From DATBJG01 sp963790545 (GTDB lineage Bacteria; Acidobacteriota; Vicinamibacteria; Vicinamibacterales; JAMQPK01): DNA of 64,000 nucleotides. Position numbers and translations under genes: made by a program. The notes beneath the pieces are model-generated. The model was not told the DNA's origin. It did not search any database and worked only from the letters and a program-made list of their open reading frames with translations. The number at the start of each line of letters is the position of its first letter. Positions within the stretch are counted from its first letter, which is position 1. Positions 26,338-34,748 of the stretch are shown one piece after another. The stretch spans positions 186,001-250,000 of the forward strand of contig CAWBPA010000017.1 of assembly GCA_963790545.1 (NCBI GenBank). The letters run 5' to 3'.

Positions 26338-27151
26338 ATGGATATTCTCGACAAGGCCAGGAAGTTGGAGTCGACGCTTGCGCGAACCCTCGACCGGGCG
26401 GCACACCAGTGGGCCGGGTCAGCGCGGCGCGAGCCGCTGGAAGTCGTGCATGCGATCGTCGAAGCGATCGGGGAACGACTGGAACCCGCTGGACGGGGAG
26501 CGCATGTGTTTCCCTTCAATAAGCTCACGCTGTCCGTCCTTGCCGGATCGCGAGAGACGAGAGCCCGATTTGCCGCTGTGTTCGAGGCTGAGCCCACTTT
26601 GCAGGAAAGAATCACCAAACGACTGCATGACGCCGGATGCGCGCCGGCGGATCTGCGCGTTCACGCAAGGTACGTCAGCCGCCGCGAGGCACAGTGGTCA
26701 AGACCAGACTTTCACATCGAATTCGCGCGCATACAGCAGACGGAGTGGCCAGCTCCGGCACGCGGCCCGGCCTGTGCGCTCAAGCTGACGGTCGTCCATG
26801 GATTGGCTGAAAGGTTGAACTACTCGCTCAGCCTTCCGCGCATCAATCTCGGCCGATGCGCAGAGCTCCGCGACAGCCGCAACCGGCTGGTTCGGACAAA
26901 TCACGTGGCGTTTACGGACATGTACCACCGACCCCAACCCCAGCGTCTCACGGCGACACGCGCACATCGACTACGCCACGGACGCATCGCAGTATCGCGT
27001 CTGCGACGATCGCAGTGCGCACGGAACCAGCGTCTCGAGGAATGGGACAACCATCATCGTCCCTGCGGGCTCGCGCGGCATACGTCTGGAGTCCGGCGAT
27101 GAGCTCATCCTGGGGGAAGCTCGCGTTCGTATCAGGATCGCGGATCGTTAG
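26338..27151 (+). CDS. FHA-domain protein with DUF3662-like N-terminus; frameshifted as read
   Basis: Repaired product is 270 residues. The N-terminal half (EVVHAIVEAIGERLEPAG, VFPFNKLTLSVLAG) matches the DUF3662 module of actinobacterial FhaA. The frame breaks between 26915 and 26930. The next frame then gives a full FHA core: DPNPSVSRRHAHIDY, DDRSAHGTSVSRNG, LESGDELILGEARVRIRI, stop at 27149. It begins nine bases after the SEDS-PBP stop and closes the operon. It should bind a phosphothreonine target of the operon kinase. Confidence 0.78.
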
Positions 27152-27156
27152 GGGAC

Positions 27157-27176
27157 GCGCACGCTAAAGCGTGCGC
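27157..27176. repeat. Palindromic repeat, GCGCACGCT type
   Basis: GCGCACGCT-AA-AGCGTGCGC followed by GCTACA, five bases after the end of the signalling operon. Confidence 0.85.
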
Positions 27177-27209
27177 GCTACAGGAGAGGCGCGATATCAC
27201 ATCGGTACC

Positions 27210-27229
27210 GCGGGGCTTCAGCCCCCGCG
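27210..27229. repeat. Palindromic repeat, GCGGGGGCT type (imperfect)
   Basis: CGGGGCT-TC-AGCCCCCG: one G shorter in the left arm than the other copies. With the copy at 27157 it separates the convergent FHA and radical SAM genes. Confidence 0.75.
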
Positions 27230-27237
27230 TCTGCAAC

Positions 27238-28773
27238 TCAGAAATAGCCGCGGTTGGCTTCGTAAATCTCGCGCTGATCCGTCAGAGGTGCGCGGGCTTT
27301 CTTCCGCACGAGGGAGGGAATCGTCCGCAGGGTCATGTTGAGCCCGGACTTGCCCGTCATCAGCACCGTGTTGTGAAAATATCGAAGCGCTGGAATCGGT
27401 CGGACGCGGTAGAACAGCAGCTCCTGGGCCATGTTGAACGACCCGATGATGCGAAACAGGATGTTGTCGGGCAACTTGACGAGTCGTTTGAAGAACGGAA
27501 TCCAGCGCGGGGAGAACTTCACCATCAGCCAGAATAGCGACGCAATGTTTCGGAATTCCCTGGCGTACGGGGTTTTCAGCGTCACTTCCTGCGACTCGGC
27601 GACCTGCGCATCGATGTTGAAGTCTTTGTCGACATACCCGTTCTGTCGAGCGTATTCGACCAGCGGCAAACCCGGAAACAAGAGAAACGTATTCGCGCGA
27701 ACGTAGTTGGACTTGAGCACCATGTTGATCTCGACGGTCTCGAACGCGTTGTCGAGCGTCTCACCGGGCAGCCCAATCATGTTCGTCGTGAGGACCTTGA
27801 TGCCCTTTTCCCGCAGCAGTCGCGCTCCCTCGATGATGTGCTCGTTCTTCGAGCGTTTCAGGATGACCTTCTCGCGGATTTCCTGATTGCCGGACTCGAG
27901 CCCGACGGCGGCGCCGTAGCATTTCGCTTTCTCGAGCAGGCCCGCCGCGTGCTGATTGACGGAATCGAAACGAATGTTGCAGTTGAAGGGAATCCCGACT
28001 TCTTTCGGATAGAGATCTGCAAACTCCTCGAGCCACGCGTAGCTGTTACGAATGAAGAACAGATCATCCGAAAAGTGCACGTGCTTCAGCGGGTACCGAT
28101 CGGCGACGGCCCTGATTTCTGCGACGGCCCGAGGAACCGACTTCCGGCGGACGTAGTCGGACTTGGTATCCTTGCGATACATGTCCCGAATGACCGGCTC
28201 GTGACAGAACGTGCACGGATAGGGGCAGCCCATGCTCGCGATGAAGCGCTTCATGGGCATGTCGCGAAGGAACGGGTATTTGTCGTAGTAGAGCCCGCGA
28301 TCGGGCGGCGGCAGCTCGTCCAGCGGCACCGCGCCACGGATCTCGTTCCGATGAATCGTGCCATTGCGCGTCTTGACGTGAAGGTTCCGGATCTTTGTGA
28401 CATCCCCGTCGCGATCCATCGTGTCGGCCAACTCGAGCATCGCCAGCTCGCCTTCGCCGCGGCAGATAATGTCGATACCGGGTCTCTGGATCATGTCCGG
28501 CGAATAGGTTGGATGGGGGCCACCAACGATGATCGGGATGTCCAGCTCTTTCTTGATCGCCACGGCAAGGTCTTCGAGCGACCGATGCACCCCTGTCAAC
28601 GCCGAAAATGCAATCAGACCGGGGTCATATGCGCGAATCGCGGCAATAAGGTCCGGGGTATGGGAAACGAGCAGCAGGTCGGTTTGGTGCCCGTTGGCCT
28701 TCAGAATCCCCGAGAGGTTAGCGACACCGAGCGATTCCTGGATTCCGTTGTTCTGGATGAACAGTACCTTCAT
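27238..28773 (-). CDS. B12-binding-domain radical SAM protein
   Basis: 511 residues. Residues 1-140 are a cobalamin-binding-like Rossmann domain (IPIIVGGPHPTY; ICRGEGE is typical of the BchE-like class). CPYPCTFC (C183, C187, C190) binds the 4Fe-4S cluster. The C-terminal 130 residues form an amphipathic extension. Relatives methylate or rearrange unactivated carbons in lipids, hopanoids and pigments. The target is unknown; the neighbouring glycan and lipid genes suggest a membrane-associated substrate. Confidence 0.85.
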   Translation of the reverse strand: MKVLFIQNNGIQESLGVANLSGILKANGHQTDLLLVSHTPDLIAAIRAYDPGLIAFSALTGVHRSLEDLAVAIKKELDIPIIVGGPHPTYSPDMIQRPGIDIICRGEGELAMLELADTMDRDGDVTKIRNLHVKTRNGTIHRNEIRGAVPLDELPPPDRGLYYDKYPFLRDMPMKRFIASMGCPYPCTFCHEPVIRDMYRKDTKSDYVRRKSVPRAVAEIRAVADRYPLKHVHFSDDLFFIRNSYAWLEEFADLYPKEVGIPFNCNIRFDSVNQHAAGLLEKAKCYGAAVGLESGNQEIREKVILKRSKNEHIIEGARLLREKGIKVLTTNMIGLPGETLDNAFETVEINMVLKSNYVRANTFLLFPGLPLVEYARQNGYVDKDFNIDAQVAESQEVTLKTPYAREFRNIASLFWLMVKFSPRWIPFFKRLVKLPDNILFRIIGSFNMAQELLFYRVRPIPALRYFHNTVLMTGKSGLNMTLRTIPSLVRKKARAPLTDQREIYEANRGYF

Positions 28774-28897
28774 GCGAACCCTGGCCCCCCGAATTTCTCC
28801 AAGAATAATACGCCCATTTCGATATTCTTTGAAAATTAGTTCGGTGGGGTCCCAAACGATGAGCGTCGGGCCTGGCTTGACTCGTCTGTCGGTCTAG

Positions 28898-30967
28898 GTG
28901 AACATGCCCCGGCTCATGACTCGAACGGCTGGCCGGGCTCTCGCGTTGCTGGCCGGCGGTGCGATCGTCTTATCGGCGTTTGCGATCCTGCCTTCACTGC
29001 TGGAGCTCCTGCTCTTCCTCGTTATCGCGGGAATTTTCACAGCCCCAGGTTGGTCATTGAGCCGATGGGTGATCGGCTCCGACGCCGATCGCCTGACGCG
29101 GACGGTGCTGGCATTGCCGCTTGGCTATTTTGCCGGGGCCACCACGAGCTGTGCCCTGCATCTCGTCGGCATCAGCTCACCGTTCATCGTCCTCGCAACC
29201 TGCGCTGCCCTCGCGGTCCTCCTTGTCTGGATCGTTCGCCGGCCGCAGGCTGGGCTGGTATCGGTCGTTCGGCTCGGGCCCACCGACAGCATCGCACTCG
29301 GCCTTCTGTCGCTGTTGACGATTGCGATCGTCGGTCCTGTCTTCGCGCGCGTTGGCGAGATGACGCCTGCCGGCCTGGCCTACCGGGCGTACTTCAACGC
29401 CGATTTGTTCGTGCACATGAGCGTGGTCGCCGAACTGGCCAAAGGCGCCACCCCACCGGTGAACCCGTACTTCCCGGGCGAACCCCTGCCCTACTACTGG
29501 ACGTACTTCACGTTGGCGGGTCTCTTTGCGCAGCTCAGACCGGCGCTTCGGGTCGATCCCGGAATCATGATCGCCGACTTCGGCACGGCGCTGATCTTTC
29601 TCAACGCCGGCTACGTGACCGTCCGCAACCTTGGCGCTTCCTCGCTTGCGTCTTGCGTTGCCTGGATCACCATCATGCTGGCCTCCAGTTTCGAAGGCGC
29701 GTTCTTTCTATGGGGGCAGATTCAACGGGGTCGGCCGCTCTCGGAGTTTCGAGTCTGGAATATCGACGCCGTCACGCGGTGGATGTGGAATTTGCCGGGC
29801 GTGGACGGGTTTCACCGCGGGATGTGGTGGACCCCGCAGCACCTCATGGCGCTGACACTCGCGCTGATCGTGCTCCTCACCATCGTACGCGTGCGCAGAT
29901 CAAACAGCGTAGGCTCCGCCGTCCTCGAGGGGCTCATGCTTGGAGGCATCGTTGCGCTGAGCAGCTTCAACGGCGTGATGCTCGTCGCCTGGTACGCGAT
30001 TGCGCACGTGTTGATGCTCATCGCGAATCGCGGCCGTGGAATTGGCGCATGGCTGATCGCTCGATCGATCGCGGCGGTTATCGTCATCGCTTTTCTGGGT
30101 TTGACCGTCGTCCTGGGTATGGTCCAGATGATTCCGAATGCCTTCCTCTTCGGCTGGAATGCCTATTTCCTACGCGGACCCTGGGCGTTCATCCTCCTCA
30201 GCTTTGGTCCGGCGCTGTTCCTCGCACCTTTGGGCCTTGCAAGGGCTTTCCGTGTTTCAGGGCGTCTCGTCATCGCCCTCGGCGCCCTGGTTGCCGTCAG
30301 CGCCATCGCGTTTCTGCAGGTCGACCTTAGGGGCCACGAGAACACACAGGTGACCTTCCGGACCGGGCAGCTGCTTTATGTCTGCCTCGCCATCCTGCTG
30401 GCCTGTGCCATCGACGCGCGACGCGGCGGGAGCAGGTGGGTCATGGCCGCCTTCCTCGTCTTGCTCAGCCTCGGCGCAGCCGCAGCGGTCCCGACCGTAG
30501 CGCTCGACTGGTACAATGCGCGGGATATTTCCAACGTGGCCATGAGTCCCGGCAATTTCCCGTGGACAGTTCACATCAGTCCCGACGATCAGGCAGCCGT
30601 CCAATGGATTCAAAGCTTCGTGTCACCCGACGCGAGGATCCAGACCGATGCAAAGCCGCGTGACAGGTACACCTGGGCGTTCGTTCCTGCATTCGCGCGG
30701 CGTCGGATGGGCGCCGGCAACGGCATTTTCACCCTGAACCCGACGAGGTACGAAAAGCCGATGGATGACGTTCACGACGCCTTTTCAACGGACACCACCG
30801 AGGCGGCGCATGCGCATTTCGTCGAGCTTGGCGTGGACTATGTTTACGTCGGGGACGTCGAGCGGAACGTGAACGGCGAGCACATCAGAAAATTTGGTCA
30901 GGACCCGCACCGGTTCGAGCTGGTGTATCGCGGCGGCAGCGTGGAAATCTTCAGAGTCGTCAGGTAG
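28898..30967 (+). CDS. Large polytopic membrane protein, probable GT-C-type glycosyltransferase
   Basis: 689 residues with about twelve hydrophobic segments. The loop AYFNADLFVHMSVVAELAKG followed by PPVNPYFPGEPLPYYWTYF resembles the Asp-containing first loop of DUF2298/GT39-like enzymes. A soluble C-terminal tail of about 130 residues ends in LVYRGGSVEIFRVV. Start GTG; an ATG six bases on is equally possible. Divergent from the radical SAM gene with a 124-base gap. It probably handles polyprenyl-linked sugars, but this is by topology only. Confidence 0.72.
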   Translation: MNMPRLMTRTAGRALALLAGGAIVLSAFAILPSLLELLLFLVIAGIFTAPGWSLSRWVIGSDADRLTRTVLALPLGYFAGATTSCALHLVGISSPFIVLATCAALAVLLVWIVRRPQAGLVSVVRLGPTDSIALGLLSLLTIAIVGPVFARVGEMTPAGLAYRAYFNADLFVHMSVVAELAKGATPPVNPYFPGEPLPYYWTYFTLAGLFAQLRPALRVDPGIMIADFGTALIFLNAGYVTVRNLGASSLASCVAWITIMLASSFEGAFFLWGQIQRGRPLSEFRVWNIDAVTRWMWNLPGVDGFHRGMWWTPQHLMALTLALIVLLTIVRVRRSNSVGSAVLEGLMLGGIVALSSFNGVMLVAWYAIAHVLMLIANRGRGIGAWLIARSIAAVIVIAFLGLTVVLGMVQMIPNAFLFGWNAYFLRGPWAFILLSFGPALFLAPLGLARAFRVSGRLVIALGALVAVSAIAFLQVDLRGHENTQVTFRTGQLLYVCLAILLACAIDARRGGSRWVMAAFLVLLSLGAAAAVPTVALDWYNARDISNVAMSPGNFPWTVHISPDDQAAVQWIQSFVSPDARIQTDAKPRDRYTWAFVPAFARRRMGAGNGIFTLNPTRYEKPMDDVHDAFSTDTTEAAHAHFVELGVDYVYVGDVERNVNGEHIRKFGQDPHRFELVYRGGSVEIFRVVR

Positions 30968-30979
30968 ACGAAGTCGGGG

Positions 30980-31924
30980 TCAGACCCCATTTCTTTTGCG
31001 GCCGACCACGAGTGTCTGCCCCAGCCAGTACGGCACCTGGGAGCGTGAAAGCCCGAGGCGCGATACCAGTCGATTTGCCGCGCGCGCCAGCCCTCCTGCG
31101 AGCGGTTCTCCGCGATGGAGCACATAGTCCAGCTCCAGCCACTGAACATGGGGGCGCATTTGCACAACCTGAAAACCTGTGCGGGCGAGCGCTTCCCTGA
31201 TGGTCTGGCGTGTGAAGTAGTACAGATGCACTGAAATCAGAAACAACCACCGTCGTCCCATGATCCGGGCAATCCAGCTTCCGATGTCCGGGTAATTAAC
31301 GACGATCAGACCACCCGGCTTCAGAATGCGGTGGCATTCCTTCAGGAACCCGAGTGGGTCCGCCGTGTGCTCCAGGACATCCCACACGGTCACCACGTCG
31401 AACGCTCGATCGGGATACCGATGATCGAAAATCGTGCCCGGCTGAATGTCGAGCCCGTACGTCTTCTTCCCCCATGCGCAAAGCCACTTGTTCGGCTCGC
31501 AGCCAGCCACCTTCCAACCACGGCTTGCCGCAACGTGCAGAAAGGCTCCCCCCGCTGTTCCGATATCGAGGAGAGATCCTCGCTTGGGGACAAACGTCTC
31601 GATACGTTTGAGAGCTCTGGCAAACGTCCGCTCTCGAGCGACCGTCTGAGAGACGAACATCTCGTCGGCGCCTTCACGATAGCCGTCGAGAATCAGATCA
31701 GGACGCAGGCGAGGACTGACGAACTGCAGCCGACAACTGGCGCACGACACGAGCCGATCCTTGAGTGGCTCGTCTCCGGAGCTCCTGAACTCGGTCGTCA
31801 GGTTCGCAATCGACCGTTCGGCAGCCCGATACACCACGTGATAGTCGGTGCTGCCGCACAAATTGCACGCTACGGTCTCGTAAACGCTTGTCAGTTCCTG
31901 GCGTGCGGTATCGTGTGGCACCAT
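30980..31924 (-). CDS. SAM-dependent methyltransferase with N-terminal zinc-finger-like region
   Basis: 314 residues. Two CxxC pairs (VACNLCGS near 19-22 and VSCASCRLQF near 60-63) form a zinc-ribbon-like front, as in sugar C-methyltransferase relatives. The methyltransferase core has LLDIGTAGGAFLHVAASRGW, VAGCEPN, FDVVTVWDVLEHTADPLGFL and HRILKPGGLIVVNYPD, all typical of class I enzymes. It probably methylates a nucleotide sugar or lipid. Convergent with the polytopic protein; 12 bases separate the stops. Confidence 0.87.
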   Translation of the reverse strand: MVPHDTARQELTSVYETVACNLCGSTDYHVVYRAAERSIANLTTEFRSSGDEPLKDRLVSCASCRLQFVSPRLRPDLILDGYREGADEMFVSQTVARERTFARALKRIETFVPKRGSLLDIGTAGGAFLHVAASRGWKVAGCEPNKWLCAWGKKTYGLDIQPGTIFDHRYPDRAFDVVTVWDVLEHTADPLGFLKECHRILKPGGLIVVNYPDIGSWIARIMGRRWLFLISVHLYYFTRQTIREALARTGFQVVQMRPHVQWLELDYVLHRGEPLAGGLARAANRLVSRLGLSRSQVPYWLGQTLVVGRKRNGV

Positions 31925-31975
31925 GCTCGAGCTGAAAGGCGGTGGACCTACGCCTTGCCCACCGTGACGGTATCG

Positions 31976-34006
31976 TCAGCCGAGGACATGTCGGTCGAGT
32001 CTGACGCGCTGACTGCGTGGGCGTTGCGACCGGAGACGGCTCGCGACAATTTCGACAATGGCCCGCAAACCTTCCACGACAGATGTGCGCTTGACCCGCT
32101 CGGGCGAAATTGGAAAAAACCGCACGGGAATCTCGAGGACTTCGGCGCGATCGCGGAGGAGAGCCGCCAGCAACTGATGGTTGGCCAGCTTATGGGCCGG
32201 ATCCACGTTCAGCGCTCGCACGTAGCGTGCACGAATGGCTCTGGCACCCGACAACGTGTCCGAAATGTACTGCCCGAACAAAACCAGATACAGCACGCTG
32301 AGCAGGTGACTCCCGAAATGGCTGGTCATTTTCAGAAGCCAGTTGTGGCTGTATCGCAGGCGCAGCGCTTCGTCGACGTCCTTCATGGAAAGTCGGCGGC
32401 TTCCCCAGACGGCATCGAGCCGGACGAACGCCAGTTGTGACGCCAGCGCCACCACGTCTTCCCCGCGGTACATGCCGGACGACTCGAAGAGGATGACGTA
32501 CTCGAAACCACCTGCGCCGAGCATTTCCAGCACCTTCGAACGCGCGACCGATCGCACGACAAAAGGCAGGGACGCGGCAAGGCCTTCTTCGATGGGGTGG
32601 CCGCTGTGCACGACGGTAAGCGTCAGCGGCAGATCCCCTACTCCACCCCGCACCATTTCCAGCAGCGTCTGTGCCAGCTTGTTCGGTGAATCCGCATCGT
32701 GCAGGTATACCGCAACCGACGGTTCGCGATCGGATCCAAGCAGCGACATCACGAACGGCGTCAGGATCTTCTCGGCGTCGTGACGCCCGGTTACACCTTC
32801 TTCGTAGTGGCCGATCCGGACCAACCGGGGATCCTCGAGCGCATCGACCGCCCCGAGCGGGACGTACGCTGCCGGAGACTCGCGGCCAGGATCGTTCAGA
32901 AGGTAGTGCGTAATGAGACACGGCGTGGGCTCGGCCAGCCGCCCTTTCTCGCGCAGATAGTACAAAGCGCGATCGATGATATCGACAGCGCTTGCCCCCG
33001 CAATCTCGGCATCCTGCTGGAGATTGGTGATGAGCAGCTTGATTGCGGTCAGGTTACGTCCAATGGCACCGCTCAGTCCCGGGGTGATGTACGACGGAAA
33101 CAAGCTCGAGTGCTGGGTGCCCGGCGCGTAGATGATCAGGTCCGCTTCGCGCAACCGTTCGACGATGGCGGGATTGACGCGGACGGCAGCCGAGCAACGT
33201 TCGAGGTATGCGTGCCGCTCGGGCATGCCGAGCACTGCCACACGCTGCTGCTCGGCGTGATCGAGCGGATGATCAATCAGATAGATTTGATCGATCTGGT
33301 TCTGATGCTTCGCATCGACCACTGCCTCCTCGCTGGCCAGCAGGGCTCCGCTCGTGTCCATCGCGACGAGGTACGCATTCGTGCCGTCCGTCACGTTCTC
33401 GATCAGACCGGCGGGAAGGTGAAGGAGGTGGCAGTAATCGGAAACGGCTCGATTGAACACCTGGCCCGAGGAAAGGAACGCCCCCGCGAACACAAGGTTT
33501 CCGAGGCTGCAGTCTGCGAAATCGAATGGGCGCCCCGTCCGATCGAGTTCCTCGAGAAACACCGACAGTCTGCGTGCCACGTCCGAAGCCCAAGGCCGAT
33601 CGTCGACCGGATGCGTCAGCTGCCAGACCTTCAGGGCGGCACCCGACGCGGGGGGTTCAACCCCTTCACCCGTAGCGGCCAGAATCGCGCGGCCCGTCGC
33701 AGCGTCGCACGGTTTCGGCAGCCGGTAATCCAGCAACGCCACGAGCTCAACTGGCGCTGTGGCCAGCTCCGTCGCGAGCCGGGAAGCATTCTTGCGAAAG
33801 TCGGAGGGTCCCAGGCTGCCGCCCAGGAACCGCCGCACCTCTCCTGTGGAGGCCCCGTCGTCGTACCCGTTAATGGCGACCGTCAACTCGATCGCCGGAT
33901 GTCGAATGAGCTGGTGCGCGAGCGCACCGGAACCGCGGCCCCCCGAAAACAAGACCACTCGAAGGCGAGACCGACGACGAAACACACTCTGGTGCAAACT
34001 CGTCAT
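31976..34006 (-). CDS. YvcK/CofD-like protein fused to a degenerate GT2-like domain
   Basis: 676 residues. The first 430 have the CofD/YvcK fold: LFSGGRGSGALA (19-30), DDGASTGEVRRFLG (49-62), ADCSLGNLVFAGAF and APGTQHSSLFPSYITPGL. YvcK proteins bind UDP-sugars and tune wall-precursor supply. The last 230 resemble the second half of dolichol-phosphate-mannose-synthase-like GT2 enzymes (DAVWGSRRLSMKDVDEALR, SDTLSGARAIRARYVRAL, EIPVRFFPI), but the metal-binding DxD is replaced by ESSGM. It is coupled by a four-base overlap to the gene upstream at 34003. Confidence 0.78.
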   Translation of the reverse strand: MTSLHQSVFRRRSRLRVVLFSGGRGSGALAHQLIRHPAIELTVAINGYDDGASTGEVRRFLGGSLGPSDFRKNASRLATELATAPVELVALLDYRLPKPCDAATGRAILAATGEGVEPPASGAALKVWQLTHPVDDRPWASDVARRLSVFLEELDRTGRPFDFADCSLGNLVFAGAFLSSGQVFNRAVSDYCHLLHLPAGLIENVTDGTNAYLVAMDTSGALLASEEAVVDAKHQNQIDQIYLIDHPLDHAEQQRVAVLGMPERHAYLERCSAAVRVNPAIVERLREADLIIYAPGTQHSSLFPSYITPGLSGAIGRNLTAIKLLITNLQQDAEIAGASAVDIIDRALYYLREKGRLAEPTPCLITHYLLNDPGRESPAAYVPLGAVDALEDPRLVRIGHYEEGVTGRHDAEKILTPFVMSLLGSDREPSVAVYLHDADSPNKLAQTLLEMVRGGVGDLPLTLTVVHSGHPIEEGLAASLPFVVRSVARSKVLEMLGAGGFEYVILFESSGMYRGEDVVALASQLAFVRLDAVWGSRRLSMKDVDEALRLRYSHNWLLKMTSHFGSHLLSVLYLVLFGQYISDTLSGARAIRARYVRALNVDPAHKLANHQLLAALLRDRAEVLEIPVRFFPISPERVKRTSVVEGLRAIVEIVASRLRSQRPRSQRVRLDRHVLG

Positions 34007-34647
34007 AGAAACGCGGAGGCTGCCAACGATATCCCAAGCGCTTCCTGAAGCACGTCACTCGTCAGGGCACAAAGAACGCCCAATCTGAAACCTCCCTGCG
34101 ACCTGCGGGATCCACGACCGGTCGCCTGCAGCACGATGATGCTGCGTTGACGCACGTCAATCCCACGAGTCCGTCTGGCCGACTTGAGGATTTCGACAAT
34201 CGAGGTCAGGACCGAACGGTCGTTTGGTTCCAAGTTGTTGTTGTCGAGCGCGTCGCGGACCTTCAGCTCGAAGTCGGTTGGGGCCATGTGTCCTTCGAGC
34301 GAAATGAGGGCTCGACCGTCCGGCAGCGGGACGAGGGAGACGCCGGGAATACGCCGCAGCACCTCGATGGGTTTGATGACTATGACCGCGCCGTCACCGT
34401 AGCGGGTCAGCTCGGCCGCTGGTCTCGGAACGCCATCTGTGACGAGCGGTTGTATCAACCGGACGACAGCTCGACTGAGATCTTCGTCAACGGACGTCAG
34501 CGCTCCAATGACATCTTCGGGCAGTGTCAGCGTAACAGCCCGTGACGGACGGCCGAACTTCTGTGGACGGCCCCGGGTGTTGCGAACGAGCTTCACTATT
34601 TTCGACATAACTGTAGTTGGAGCGATACGCTCGACGTAATTTGACAC
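34003..34647 (-). CDS. Possible DNA-binding protein of ribbon-helix-helix type
   Basis: Up to 214 residues from GTG at 34647; the ATG at 34608 (MSKIVKLVRNTRGRPQKFGR) is a likely alternative, giving 201. RGRPQKFGRPSRAVTLTLPEDVIGALTSVDEDLSRAVVRL looks like an AT-hook-like basic stretch followed by a ribbon-helix-helix. The rest is an alpha/beta region without recognised motifs. Its stop overlaps the YvcK/GT2 start by four bases (ATGA), so it may regulate that gene. Function is a guess. Confidence 0.6.
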   Translation of the reverse strand: MSNYVERIAPTTVMSKIVKLVRNTRGRPQKFGRPSRAVTLTLPEDVIGALTSVDEDLSRAVVRLIQPLVTDGVPRPAAELTRYGDGAVIVIKPIEVLRRIPGVSLVPLPDGRALISLEGHMAPTDFELKVRDALDNNNLEPNDRSVLTSIVEILKSARRTRGIDVRQRSIIVLQATGRGSRRSQGGFRLGVLCALTSDVLQEALGISLAASAFL

Positions 34648-34748
34648 ACTTGTGCCTGCGGCGCGACTGATCTCCCAAGACTCTACACGGTTTTCCCCCC
34701 AGCGCCGAAAGACAACCTAGGTGCCCCCCGGGCCGTAGGAGGCTGTTG

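Noticed and set aside
4224..27229. A CRISPR array made of the recurring palindromes
   Set aside because: Copies are not regularly spaced, have no unique spacers of constant length, and no cas genes are present.
27838..28839. 333-codon open frame opposite the B12-type radical SAM gene
   Set aside because: Antisense shadow; the minus strand contains the cluster motif CPYPCTFC.
32699..34048. 449-codon open frame on the plus strand opposite the YvcK/GT2 gene
   Set aside because: The translation is rich in Arg and His without motifs; the minus strand carries the recognisable protein.
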